The notes below the pieces were generated by a model. The model was not told the origin of the DNA. It ran no database searches and saw only the letters and a list, made by a program, of their open reading frames with translations. Below, piece after piece: positions 1 through 7,277 of a stretch of 18,682 nt of DNA (within the stretch, counting starts at the first letter, position 1; every line of letters begins with the position of its first letter). The translations under genes were made by a program, and so were the position numbers. This DNA is from DASYSL01 sp036003365 (GTDB lineage: Bacteria > Eisenbacteria > RBG-16-71-46 > DASYSL01): the NCBI GenBank assembly GCA_036003365.1, contig DASYSL010000188.1, positions 1 to 18,682 on the forward strand. Direction: 5' to 3'.

Positions 1-138
1 CGCCGGGACCATGGGGGCAGCGCTCGCCGCACGTGCTTCTCCCTCAGGGAAGTCCATCATGGCGAGCTTCGAGGCCGCGACTGCGGTGACCATGCCAGTG
101 AGAAAACGGCGTCGGTCGAAGACCATCTCGTCGGGCAC
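1..138 (-). CDS. Partial Tat-exported protein (5' end only, cut by the window edge)
   Basis: The first 46 codons are visible, beginning at a GTG (138-136) behind AGGGGAGG four bases upstream. The N-terminus contains FDRRRFLTG followed by an apolar stretch (VTAVAASKLA), a textbook twin-arginine signal at residues 8-16. The product is therefore probably exported folded, possibly with a cofactor. The mature domain lies outside the window, so no function can be read. The gene begins 11 nt after the stop of the preceding small ORF, and its Shine-Dalgarno nearly abuts that stop, so it is very likely the last visible gene of the epoxide hydrolase operon. From memory, similar FDRRRFLG-type leaders occur on exported alpha/beta hydrolases near DipZ-like genes, which would suit this context, but that is inference. 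Confidence 0.75.
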   Translation of the reverse strand, partial: MPDEMVFDRRRFLTGMVTAVAASKLAMMDFPEGEARAASAAPMVPA

Positions 139-149
139 GAGTCCTCCCC

Positions 150-311
150 TCAGCCGAAAGTGAACGACAATGTCTCGACGCCGGGATCGAGGAACTCGAT
201 CTCGAAGCTGTGATCGGCGCCGCTTCCCCCCTGGCGGGCGAGCTGATAGGGCCGGGGTTCGGTCACGACGCCATTGTCTTTGCCATGGCCGGCGTGAGGC
301 CCTCGGGTCAT
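150..311 (-). pseudogene. 53-codon ORF resembling the C-terminus of a DipZ/thioredoxin-like protein
   Basis: The ATG overlaps the TGA of the upstream epoxide hydrolase as ATGA, and the ORF ends 11 nt before the next GTG start, so it is perfectly packed into the operon. The peptide contains VTEPRPYQLARQ and then FEIEFLDPGVETLSFTFG at the very end. I recognise this as the usual extreme C-terminus of the thioredoxin-like C-terminal domain in DipZ-type cytochrome c biogenesis/thioredoxin proteins, which are normally several hundred residues long. The transmembrane and thioredoxin parts (CxxC) are absent. The simplest reading is a remnant left by a large internal deletion; translational coupling through ATGA could still allow expression. 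A genuinely functional micro-protein is less likely. Family assignment is from recall, not from a search. Confidence 0.6.
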
Positions 312-1645
312 GACCGCAGCGAACGGAAGCTCGCGCGCAGGTCCTCGCAGAATGGCTGCGTCTGCTCCCAAGCGGCGAAGTGGCATCCATTCGGGAATCG
401 CGTGTAGCTGAGGAGCTTGGGGTACGCCTTTTCGGCCCAGCTCTTGGGCGCGGTGTAGATCTCGTCTTGGAAGGCCATGACGCCGACCGGAATCTTGACG
501 CCTCGGACATCGAAGAAGCCGCCGCCTGGCGGAAGCTGCCGTGTTTCCCAGTAGAGGCGAGCCGACGAGACGGCCGTGTTGGTGAGCCAGTAGTACGTGA
601 TGTTGTCGAGGATGTCGTCCTTCGTGAGCCCCTCCTTCGATCCGTCGAAGACGCGCACGATGACATCGTAGCTGCCCTTGTCGTGGTCGAGAATCCAGGC
701 CGCGAGGCCGACCGGCGAATCCGCCAGGGCGTAAAGCGTCTGCGGACGCAGCCCCATTTCGTTGGCGTAACCCAGACCCTTGGCGTAGAAGAAAGCGACC
801 TGGTCCCATGCCCGCTTCTCATCGGCCGAGAGGCCGGCCGGCGGCGGACCGCCCGCGTTCAGTGCCTTGGAGATGTCAGGCGGAATCGTAGCGGGCATGT
901 TGGTGGAGATCCCGAGCAGGCCCGGAGGCGCTTTGAGCGCCATGATCTCCGAGATCGCATTCCCCCAGTCGCCGCCTTGCGCCACGTACTTCGTGTAGCC
1001 GAGACGACTCATGAGGGTGATCCACGCGTCGGCGATCCGTGGCGGGTGCCAGCCCGGCTTGCTCGGCTTGCCGGAGAAACCGTACCCGGGCAAAGACGGA
1101 ATCACGACGTGGAAGGCGTCGGAGGCGCTGCCGCCGTACGCGGTGGGATTGGTCAGCGGCTCGATGATCTTGAGCTGCTCGATGATCGAGCCCGGCCAGC
1201 CGTGCGTGACGATGATGGGCAGGGCGTTCTCATGCTTCGAGCGCACATGGATGAAGTGGATGTCGAGCCCATCGATCTCGGTGACGAAGTGCGGGAGCGC
1301 TTTGAGCTTGGCTTCGCACTTGCTCCAGTCGTAGCCCGTCGTCCAGTAGTTCGCGAGCTTCTGCATGGTCGCGAACTGCACGCCCTGCGTATCGTTGGGT
1401 ACCTTTTCGGGGTCGGGCCAGCGCGTTGCCTTGACGCGCTTGAGCATGTCGGCGACGTCGGATGGGTTGAAGCTCACCGGAAACTTGCGGATCTCTGTGC
1501 TCGTCTCGGGTGCGACTTTGGTCGAAGCGTCCGCCATGGCGTTGATCCTCCTGTAGAAATCCACCAGGCCGAGTGGCCCGGCGGCTACGGTTGCCGCGGT
1601 GAGACCGATGAAACGACGGCGGCCGAGATCAGGCGTGTCCGACAC
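308..1645 (-). CDS. Tat-exported epoxide hydrolase (EHN domain, alpha/beta hydrolase)
   Basis: A 445-residue epoxide hydrolase of the microsomal/juvenile-hormone type, which opens epoxides to vicinal diols through a covalent ester on an aspartate. The N-terminal EHN domain (about 55-165, with TRWPD) leads into HGWPGS (148-153, oxyanion region), PGYGFSGKP (186-194), nucleophile D226 in GGDWG, a probable acid near D394/E395 and the base H422 in CHFAAWEQ. The start is GTG at 1645, because AGGAGG lies 6 nt upstream and only this start keeps the twin-arginine leader GRRRFIG (8-14) near the N-terminus; an AMA cleavage site may follow at 36-38. The longer open frame reaching 1756 has no support. It starts 10 nt after the upstream paralogue, in the same operon. 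The substrate is unknown. Confidence 0.92.
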   Translation of the reverse strand: MSDTPDLGRRRFIGLTAATVAAGPLGLVDFYRRINAMADASTKVAPETSTEIRKFPVSFNPSDVADMLKRVKATRWPDPEKVPNDTQGVQFATMQKLANYWTTGYDWSKCEAKLKALPHFVTEIDGLDIHFIHVRSKHENALPIIVTHGWPGSIIEQLKIIEPLTNPTAYGGSASDAFHVVIPSLPGYGFSGKPSKPGWHPPRIADAWITLMSRLGYTKYVAQGGDWGNAISEIMALKAPPGLLGISTNMPATIPPDISKALNAGGPPPAGLSADEKRAWDQVAFFYAKGLGYANEMGLRPQTLYALADSPVGLAAWILDHDKGSYDVIVRVFDGSKEGLTKDDILDNITYYWLTNTAVSSARLYWETRQLPPGGGFFDVRGVKIPVGVMAFQDEIYTAPKSWAEKAYPKLLSYTRFPNGCHFAAWEQTQPFCEDLRASFRSLRS

Positions 1646-1655
1646 CGAGAGCCTC

Positions 1656-2939
1656 CTACAGGCTCGCGCGCAAAGGCCGGAAAGCGGCGCGCAGCTCGCT
1701 CGTGAAGAGATCGGGCTGCTCCCACGCCGCGAAGTGCCCGCCTTTGTCGACCTCATGGAAGTAGCTCAGATTGGGATAGGCACGCTTGGCCCAGCTCTGT
1801 GGCGGCCGGTACACGTCTTCCGGAAACACGGTGATGGCGACCGGGAGCGAGATCTCCGACGTCTTCCACGTCGCCGAGCCAGTAGGATTGCGGCCCTTGT
1901 TTTCCCAATAGAGGCGGGCCGCAGACGTCGCACTGTTGGTCAGCCAGTAGAGCGTGATGTCATCCAGCACCTCGTCCTTGGTCGGCGACTTGCCGGCATC
2001 CTCGCCGTAGTTCCAGTGCGCAAAGCCGGGATGCACGAGGACGAAGGCAGCGAGCCCGGCCGGAGAATCGGTCAGGCCGTAGCCCACGGCTTGCGGCCGC
2101 GCACTCATCATCACGAAGTATCCGGAGTTGCCGCCCATGCCGTACGCGCGCAGAGCGTCGAACACAGCATGTTCCTGATCCGTGAGCCCCTCTGGCGCGG
2201 GCGCCCCGCTCAGAAGGGCCGCTCCCACCTCGGGAGGCACGGTCGCCGGCAAGTTGAGATGAATGCCGAGCAGTCCCGGCACTTTCTGGCGCGCCATCTC
2301 GCTTGTGATGGGCGCACCCCAGTCGCCGCCTTGAGCCACGAACTGTGTATATCCCAAGCGCCTCATCAGCTCGCCCCAGACCAGCGCGATGTGTTCGGGC
2401 GTCCATCCCGTTCCCTCGGGCTTGCCCGAAAAGCCGTAGCCGGGGATCGCCGGAATCACGACGTCGAATGCATCCTCTGCTTTCCCTCCGTGGGCGACCG
2501 GATCGGTGAGGGGGCCGACGACCTTCAGGAATTCAAAGACCGATCCGGGCCAGCCGTGGGTGAGAAGGAGCGGCATGGCGTGCCGTGCCTTGGAGCGGAC
2601 ATGGATGAAGTAGATGTCGACGCCGTCAATGTTGGTCGTGAACTGGGGCAAGGCATTGAGCTTTGCTTCAGCCTTGCGCCAGTCGTAGCTCGTGCCCCAG
2701 TAGTGCATCAGCTTCTGAAAGGCATCGAGTTGTGCCCCCTGAGAACGGTCTGCCACCGTCTCTTTGTCGGGCCAACGCGTGTCTTTGATCCGTCTCCGAA
2801 GGTCGTTGAGCGCCTGGTCGGTGGCGTGGACGTGATAGGGCTGAATGGATGGCGGCCTTTCCGCTTGTGCGAAGCCGACCGACGGGAAAGCGGCAAGAGT
2901 GCCGAGTACGAGAAGAGCCTGCCCAAGCGCACGAAGCAC
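1656..2939 (-). CDS. Secreted epoxide hydrolase paralogue (EHN domain, alpha/beta hydrolase)
   Basis: 427 residues, the first gene of the operon and a paralogue of its neighbour; by eye roughly half of the aligned positions match. Family motifs are TRWPD (54-58), HGWPGS (128-133), PGYGFSGKP (166-174), nucleophile D206 in GGDWG, a candidate acid at E374/D375 in FPEDVY, and H402 in GGHFAAWEQP. The start is GTG at 2939, since AAGGAGG sits 5 nt upstream; the ATG at 2966 has no such site. With this start the protein opens with a short Sec signal peptide ending VGFAQA, cleaved near residue 26. One paralogue thus appears to go by Sec and the other by Tat. Exported hydrolysis of environmental or cell-wall-derived epoxides is an inference. 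Confidence 0.92.
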   Translation of the reverse strand: MLRALGQALLVLGTLAAFPSVGFAQAERPPSIQPYHVHATDQALNDLRRRIKDTRWPDKETVADRSQGAQLDAFQKLMHYWGTSYDWRKAEAKLNALPQFTTNIDGVDIYFIHVRSKARHAMPLLLTHGWPGSVFEFLKVVGPLTDPVAHGGKAEDAFDVVIPAIPGYGFSGKPEGTGWTPEHIALVWGELMRRLGYTQFVAQGGDWGAPITSEMARQKVPGLLGIHLNLPATVPPEVGAALLSGAPAPEGLTDQEHAVFDALRAYGMGGNSGYFVMMSARPQAVGYGLTDSPAGLAAFVLVHPGFAHWNYGEDAGKSPTKDEVLDDITLYWLTNSATSAARLYWENKGRNPTGSATWKTSEISLPVAITVFPEDVYRPPQSWAKRAYPNLSYFHEVDKGGHFAAWEQPDLFTSELRAAFRPLRASL

Positions 2940-3149
2940 GGCTGCCTCCTTGCGGATCGATCCCATGACGAACCTGCAGGGTCTTCATTGCGCGCCGCGT
3001 GGGTGTCACGCTTTTCTCGGCAATCGCATGGAGGGTGGCGACGACGAGACTGTGTAGGCGCTGCACCAAGGCGGCGATGGGCATGCTGCCGGCAGAAGAG
3101 TCAACTGGGTGCGGATGCGGTGCGCAGCGTCATGCGCAATGTCTTGCCT

Positions 3150-3180
3150 AGTCTATCGAAGCGCTTGGGACGCTCGTCAA
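3150..3180 (-). promoter_or_regulatory. Candidate sigma-70-type promoter of the epoxide hydrolase operon
   Basis: On the minus strand TTGACG (3180-3175) matches the -35 consensus in five of six positions. It is followed after 17 nt by GATAGA (3157-3152, weak) or after 19 nt by TAGACT (3155-3150, four of six matches to TATAAT). Transcription from here would give a leader of about 200 nt before the GTG at 2939. The -10 element is poor, so this is only a candidate. Confidence 0.35.
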
Positions 3181-3267
3181 ACAAAAACTGCTTAAGGGAA
3201 GCTCGGAACTTGTGTTTCAGGCGTGTAACGATGGCGTCGCGGGGAATGGCAGTGCCGCCCAGGTGTC

Positions 3268-3501
3268 GTGCTCTTCCTTGTTGTCATCGCGTCCGTTTCA
3301 GGTGGCCTCTTCTTCCGCAGAGGAATCGCGCTCTCTCGGAAGCAACGGGTCTCGCTGCTTCGCGCAGCACGAGAAGCCGCCGACTCGCTTACTTCCGATC
3401 CAACCCGATCCGTTGCATCAGTCGCTCGTACCTGGGGTCATCTCAGACGCGTCGACCGAATGTACCTCATGGCGCTGGGTCGCGCCGACCGGCCCCCGTA
3501 A
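3268..3501 (+). CDS. Doubtful small ORF, possible single-pass membrane protein
   Basis: A 77-residue frame starting at GTG with a hydrophobic N-terminus (VLFLVVIASVSGGLFF), then an Arg-rich amphipathic stretch (RRGIALSRKQRVSLLRAAREAA) shown here only by its character, ending RADRPP. The layout would suit a small inner-membrane protein with a cytoplasmic tail. Against it: no clear Shine-Dalgarno (only AGGTG three bases from the start), codon third positions poorer in GC than in neighbouring genes, and no family that I recognise. It is the only gene candidate in this spacer and lies on the opposite strand to its neighbours. Confidence 0.3.
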   Translation: MLFLVVIASVSGGLFFRRGIALSRKQRVSLLRAAREAADSLTSDPTRSVASVARTWGHLRRVDRMYLMALGRADRPP

Positions 3502-3530
3502 GGGAGAAGACATGGCCACTACTTCTTGCT

Positions 3531-4547
3531 TCAGACTGTAAGAAGCGTCTTGATGGCGCGCCGCTCGTCCATCGCGCGATAGCCCTCGGCCACCTGATCA
3601 AGCGGCAACGTCAGATCGAACACCTTTCCGGGGGCGATCTTCCCTTCCTGTACCAGGTCGATCAGCTCCGGAAGGAAGCGCCGCACGGGGGCGGGCCCGC
3701 CGTGGAGTCGCACATGCGTGGAGAAGAGTTCCCTGCCGTCGAGCGCGACCCCTTGCGGAACTCCGACGAAGCCTACCGATCCGCCCGGGCGGGTGACACG
3801 AATCGCCTGCATGAATGACGCCTGAGTGCCGACGCACTCGAGCACGGAGTCGGCGCCGACGCCCCGGGTGAGATCCCGGATTCTGGCCACTCCCTCTTCC
3901 TCCCGCTCGGGCACGATGTCGGTCGCACCGAACTCGCGCGCGAGCCGTTGGCGCGAAGGATGGCGGCTCATGGCGACGATCCGCTCCGCGCCCATCTGCT
4001 TCGCGGAGAGAACGCCAAGCAGGCCGACCGCGCCATCGCCCACCACCACCACTGTCTTGCCTGGCCGCACGTCGGCTGCGAGTGCGGCGAACCAACCGGT
4101 GCCCATCACGTCGGAGAGCGCGAGCAAGTTCGCTACGGAGCCATCCGAAGGCGCTTCCGGAGTGGCGACCAATGTCCCGTCGGCGAGGGGCACGCGCAGC
4201 AGAGGCGCTTGCGCTCCGCTGACCGGCTCTTTGTTCTGGCAAGATGTCTGATAGCCGGCGCGGCAATTCGGACAGGTATTGTCGGATGCAATGAACGAGC
4301 CGATGACGAACTGGCCGGGACGCACGGCCTTCACCGCTTTGCCAACGTCTTCGACCGTGCCGCAGTACTCGTGTCCGATCGGCGTGGGCTCATTCACCGG
4401 GCTGATGCCCCGGTAAGGCCACAGGTCGGACCCGCAGATGCACGCTGCCGCGAGCCTGACGATGGCATCCGTCGGCTCAACGATCGTCGGTGTCGCGCGC
4501 TCCTCGAATCGCACATCGCGTGTACCGTGGAGAACAGCGCCCCTCAT
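3531..4547 (-). CDS. Zinc-dependent medium-chain alcohol dehydrogenase
   Basis: A 338-residue MDR-family dehydrogenase that would interconvert an alcohol and an aldehyde or ketone with NAD(P). Catalytic zinc ligands are C38 (in CICGSD), H59-E60 (GHEYCG) and probably D146 (SDVMGTGW). The structural-zinc loop has D89, C92, C95 and C103, an Asp in place of the first Cys, as I recall from the SDGTC-type subgroup. The Rossmann motif is GDGAVG (170-175), and the basic SRHPSR after the second strand hints at NADP. The start is the ATG at 4547, with GGGAG 6 nt upstream; the adjacent ATG at 4550 or a GTG at 4574 are less well placed. It lies 54 bp downstream of the kinase gene, so co-transcription is likely. 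The substrate is not predictable. Confidence 0.92.
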   Translation of the reverse strand: MRGAVLHGTRDVRFEERATPTIVEPTDAIVRLAAACICGSDLWPYRGISPVNEPTPIGHEYCGTVEDVGKAVKAVRPGQFVIGSFIASDNTCPNCRAGYQTSCQNKEPVSGAQAPLLRVPLADGTLVATPEAPSDGSVANLLALSDVMGTGWFAALAADVRPGKTVVVVGDGAVGLLGVLSAKQMGAERIVAMSRHPSRQRLAREFGATDIVPEREEEGVARIRDLTRGVGADSVLECVGTQASFMQAIRVTRPGGSVGFVGVPQGVALDGRELFSTHVRLHGGPAPVRRFLPELIDLVQEGKIAPGKVFDLTLPLDQVAEGYRAMDERRAIKTLLTV

Positions 4548-4601
4548 CATCGTCTCCCTCTGGGTGAGCGTCACCGCCCCATGTAGAACATAGCAGCAGC
4601 G

Positions 4602-7277
4602 TCAGCGGCCCAGGCGCACCTCGCGCGTGACCGCATCTCGAGCGGAGGGGTCGTGCGAGAGGCGCACGTCGAGAGAGGCGCCGGCGTCTGCGGGCACGCG
4701 CACATGGAGGTCATTGTGCAGGTGACCGCCGGCGTGGTGGGCCACGGTGCGCCAGATCGCGCCGGAATCGACGGAGAGGGCAACATCGACCGGCGTGGGG
4801 CCGGTCCAGCTCAGCAAGGCGTCTTTGCCTGGGGCCCAGCCGTCGCGCGGGCCGGGAGCGCGGATGGCCCAGCGCTCGAGATCGATGAGCTGAAGCGCGC
4901 CGCACTGCGTCGTCGCCCGGGATTCGTTCTTGAGTCCGAGCAGGACGCTGCCCACGGCGCGGCCGGGCTCCCGCACGAAGCAGCCCGACCAGCCGAGGAG
5001 AGAGTGGTCGGGTCCCGTAACTTGGAAATCGGGCACGTCGTCCATGTGCTTGCCGCCCAGGAACACGTAGGCGCGGCCGGATTCGTCGCCGTTGGCGTCG
5101 TTCCACGGCGCGCCGACCAGCACGTCCGCCATGCCGTCGCCATCGACGTCGCGTGAGCCGTCGGCCCAGACGCCGAAGCCGTCGCCGCGGTGCTCGCCGG
5201 GCAAGATGACGTCGGGCGTTGCGTCCAAATCGGGCCCACCGAAGTAGATGAAGACCGTGCCCGCGCGCGCCTCGAGACCATTCCCGCGCTCGCTCGCCAC
5301 CGCGATGTCCGGATAACCGTCGCCGTTCACGTCGCCGCACGGCACGCGCACGGTGCCGAAGCCCGAATCATCCACCTTGCCCAAGAGCATCAGGTCGGCG
5401 CGGTCATCGAGGTGCGGGCCGCCGAAATAGACGTAGGCCGCGCCGCGCTCCCGCCCCCCGCCGGGATACACGGGGGCGGCGACCGTGAAGTCGCCGTAGC
5501 CATCACCGTTCACGTCGCCAAGGTACGAGACGGACCCGGCATAGCCGGTGCCGGCGATGCCCGGCGAGACTTCGAGATCAGCCACGGCGTCCATGTGCGG
5601 CCCGCCGAAATAAACCCAGGCGCGGCCGGCCAGGGGGCCGCTCTTGCGGTCGTAAGGCGCGCCCACGATGAGGTCGGCGATGCCGTCGCCGTTCACGTCC
5701 CCGGCGCTCAGCGTGAAACCGAAGTACTGTGCCGCGTGCGTGCCTCGGAAAATCAGGTCGGGGATCGTGTCGAGAGCGGAGCCGCCCCAATACACGGCCA
5801 CGCGACCAGCGTCTTTCGCCAAGTCGTCGGCGAGAAATGCGCCGATCGCGATGTCGGGATGCCCGTCACCGTTGAAGTCAGCGGCAGCCGAAATGCCCGA
5901 GTCGTCCTCCGGGCGCTCGCCGGTGAACGTCATCAGCGGTTTGAGCCCGGAGGGATCGGGAGTCATGAGCTCGACCTGGTTCACGCCGGAGGCAGCCGCG
6001 AGCACGTCCTCGTGTCCATCGCCGTTCACGTCGCCCGCGGGGATCACCCAGGAGCCGAGAAAGGCGTTCGCGGAAGAACCGGGGTGATCGGCGGCCATCG
6101 AGCCCACGAGCGCCGGTGAGCGCGCGCGCCAGGCGCGCACGAGTCCAGGGCCACGAGCGAGCGCGAGCCAGGAGACGAGGGCGAGAGCCGCGCCGGCCGC
6201 GGCAACGCGTCCCCAGACGAGCCAGCGGCGCCGTCGCGCTCTCTGCCGCACGCGCGCAGCGGCGGTGCCCGCGTCCGTGCCGAGCACGGCCAGGAGCTCG
6301 CGCTCGAGCTCGGCGGCATTCGCCCAGCGGCGCTCCGGCTCACGGGCCAGCGCGCGCTCGACCGTGGCCACGAAGTTTGCGGGGAGCTCGGAGCGCACGG
6401 CGCGAAGCGGCGTCACGTCCGCCTTCCCCATGCGCTCGCGCAGGTCCCCGAGCGTGCTCGCCTCGACGGGCCAGGTACCGGTCACGAGCCGGTACAGCAC
6501 GACGCCGAGCGACCACAGGTCGGAGGCCACGGTGCCGCGCCCGCCGGCCAGCACTTCGGGGGCGCTGAAGCGCGGCGTGCCCAGCGCGGCGGCATCGTCG
6601 GAGGCGGACTCGTGGGCCGAGCCGAAGTCCATGAGCACGAGGCGGCCCGCGTCACGCGCGTGACCCGGAACGCCCTCGCGCACCACGTTGTGCGTCTTCA
6701 CGTCCCCGTGCACCAGGCCTTCGGCGTGCACGGCGGCGAGCGCGCCGCACAGCTCGACCCCCACGAGCGCCGTCTCGCGCGCGCCCAGCGGGCCATCGTG
6801 CTTGAGCCGCTCCTCGAGCGTGCGCCCGCGCACCAGGTCCATCCAGATTCCGGCGCGCCCGTCGTGCTGGGCGGCGCCGTGCACGGTCACGACGTTGGGG
6901 TGGCGCACCCGCGCCAGGCGGCGCGCCTCTTCCAGCCAGCGCCGCGTGCGCTCGATCGTGCCGGCGCGACGCAGCTTGAGCGCCACTTCGCGTTGCAGTC
7001 GCGGATCCCATGCGACGTAGACGTCCCCGAAGCTGCCGCCGCCGATGCGACGGCGCACTTCGAGCGGCCCCCAGGCGAAGGCGTCGGGCGATTCCGCGGG
7101 CACGTCTCCGCCGTAAGCGGCGAACACGTCCATCAACGCCGCGAGCTCGTCGATGGTCTGGCTCTCGCCGGGCATGCGCTCGCGCAGCTCGTCCCAGTTG
7201 GCCGAGCCGCCTTCGGTGGCGGTGAGCGCCGCTTCGATGAGCGGATCGGTGTCTTCGCTCACGGTGTCATCGCTCAC
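4602..7277 (-). CDS. Transmembrane Ser/Thr protein kinase with extracytoplasmic FG-GAP propeller
   Basis: 891 residues from a GTG overlapping the sigma-factor stop, with GAGG 7 nt upstream. Residues 1-70 are an acidic leader. The Hanks-type kinase (about 72-330) has the Gly loop GGGSFG (79-84), K101 in VALK, H190-G191-D192 with K194 and N197, D217 in DFG, and APE 239-241. HGD replaces the usual HRD, so it is a non-RD kinase. Arg-rich residues 341-356 precede one membrane segment (about 352-374). Outside, DxNGDG-type calcium loops near 416, 467, 527, 588, 649 and 710 recur about every 50-61 residues with YFGGP motifs; a degenerate seventh blade around 765-790 would close an integrin-like beta-propeller. 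The last 80 residues look like an Ig/fibronectin-type beta sandwich. Ligand binding outside is inferred to control phosphorylation inside. Confidence 0.93.
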   Translation of the reverse strand: MSDDTVSEDTDPLIEAALTATEGGSANWDELRERMPGESQTIDELAALMDVFAAYGGDVPAESPDAFAWGPLEVRRRIGGGSFGDVYVAWDPRLQREVALKLRRAGTIERTRRWLEEARRLARVRHPNVVTVHGAAQHDGRAGIWMDLVRGRTLEERLKHDGPLGARETALVGVELCGALAAVHAEGLVHGDVKTHNVVREGVPGHARDAGRLVLMDFGSAHESASDDAAALGTPRFSAPEVLAGGRGTVASDLWSLGVVLYRLVTGTWPVEASTLGDLRERMGKADVTPLRAVRSELPANFVATVERALAREPERRWANAAELERELLAVLGTDAGTAAARVRQRARRRRWLVWGRVAAAGAALALVSWLALARGPGLVRAWRARSPALVGSMAADHPGSSANAFLGSWVIPAGDVNGDGHEDVLAAASGVNQVELMTPDPSGLKPLMTFTGERPEDDSGISAAADFNGDGHPDIAIGAFLADDLAKDAGRVAVYWGGSALDTIPDLIFRGTHAAQYFGFTLSAGDVNGDGIADLIVGAPYDRKSGPLAGRAWVYFGGPHMDAVADLEVSPGIAGTGYAGSVSYLGDVNGDGYGDFTVAAPVYPGGGRERGAAYVYFGGPHLDDRADLMLLGKVDDSGFGTVRVPCGDVNGDGYPDIAVASERGNGLEARAGTVFIYFGGPDLDATPDVILPGEHRGDGFGVWADGSRDVDGDGMADVLVGAPWNDANGDESGRAYVFLGGKHMDDVPDFQVTGPDHSLLGWSGCFVREPGRAVGSVLLGLKNESRATTQCGALQLIDLERWAIRAPGPRDGWAPGKDALLSWTGPTPVDVALSVDSGAIWRTVAHHAGGHLHNDLHVRVPADAGASLDVRLSHDPSARDAVTREVRLGR

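Larger units (their letters stand above)
2940..3530. other. Spacer between the alcohol dehydrogenase and the epoxide hydrolase operon
   Basis: About 590 bases with visibly lower GC than the flanks and no convincing gene. It must hold the promoter and leader of the minus-strand epoxide hydrolase operon and any terminator of the alcohol dehydrogenase transcript. A promoter-like sequence is annotated at 3150-3180, and one small plus-strand ORF at 3268-3501. I saw no tRNA, terminator with a T-tract, or mobile-element end. Confidence 0.6.

Noticed and set aside
380..1705. A 441-codon plus-strand open frame opposite the Tat epoxide hydrolase
   Set aside because: Shadow of the real gene on the other strand, with no recognisable motif and no ribosome binding site.
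1599..3818. A 739-codon plus-strand open frame antisense to the epoxide hydrolases
   Set aside because: It runs opposite two well-supported genes with full catalytic motifs; its composition (Arg/Gly/Asp-rich, no domains) is that of an antisense shadow in high-GC DNA.
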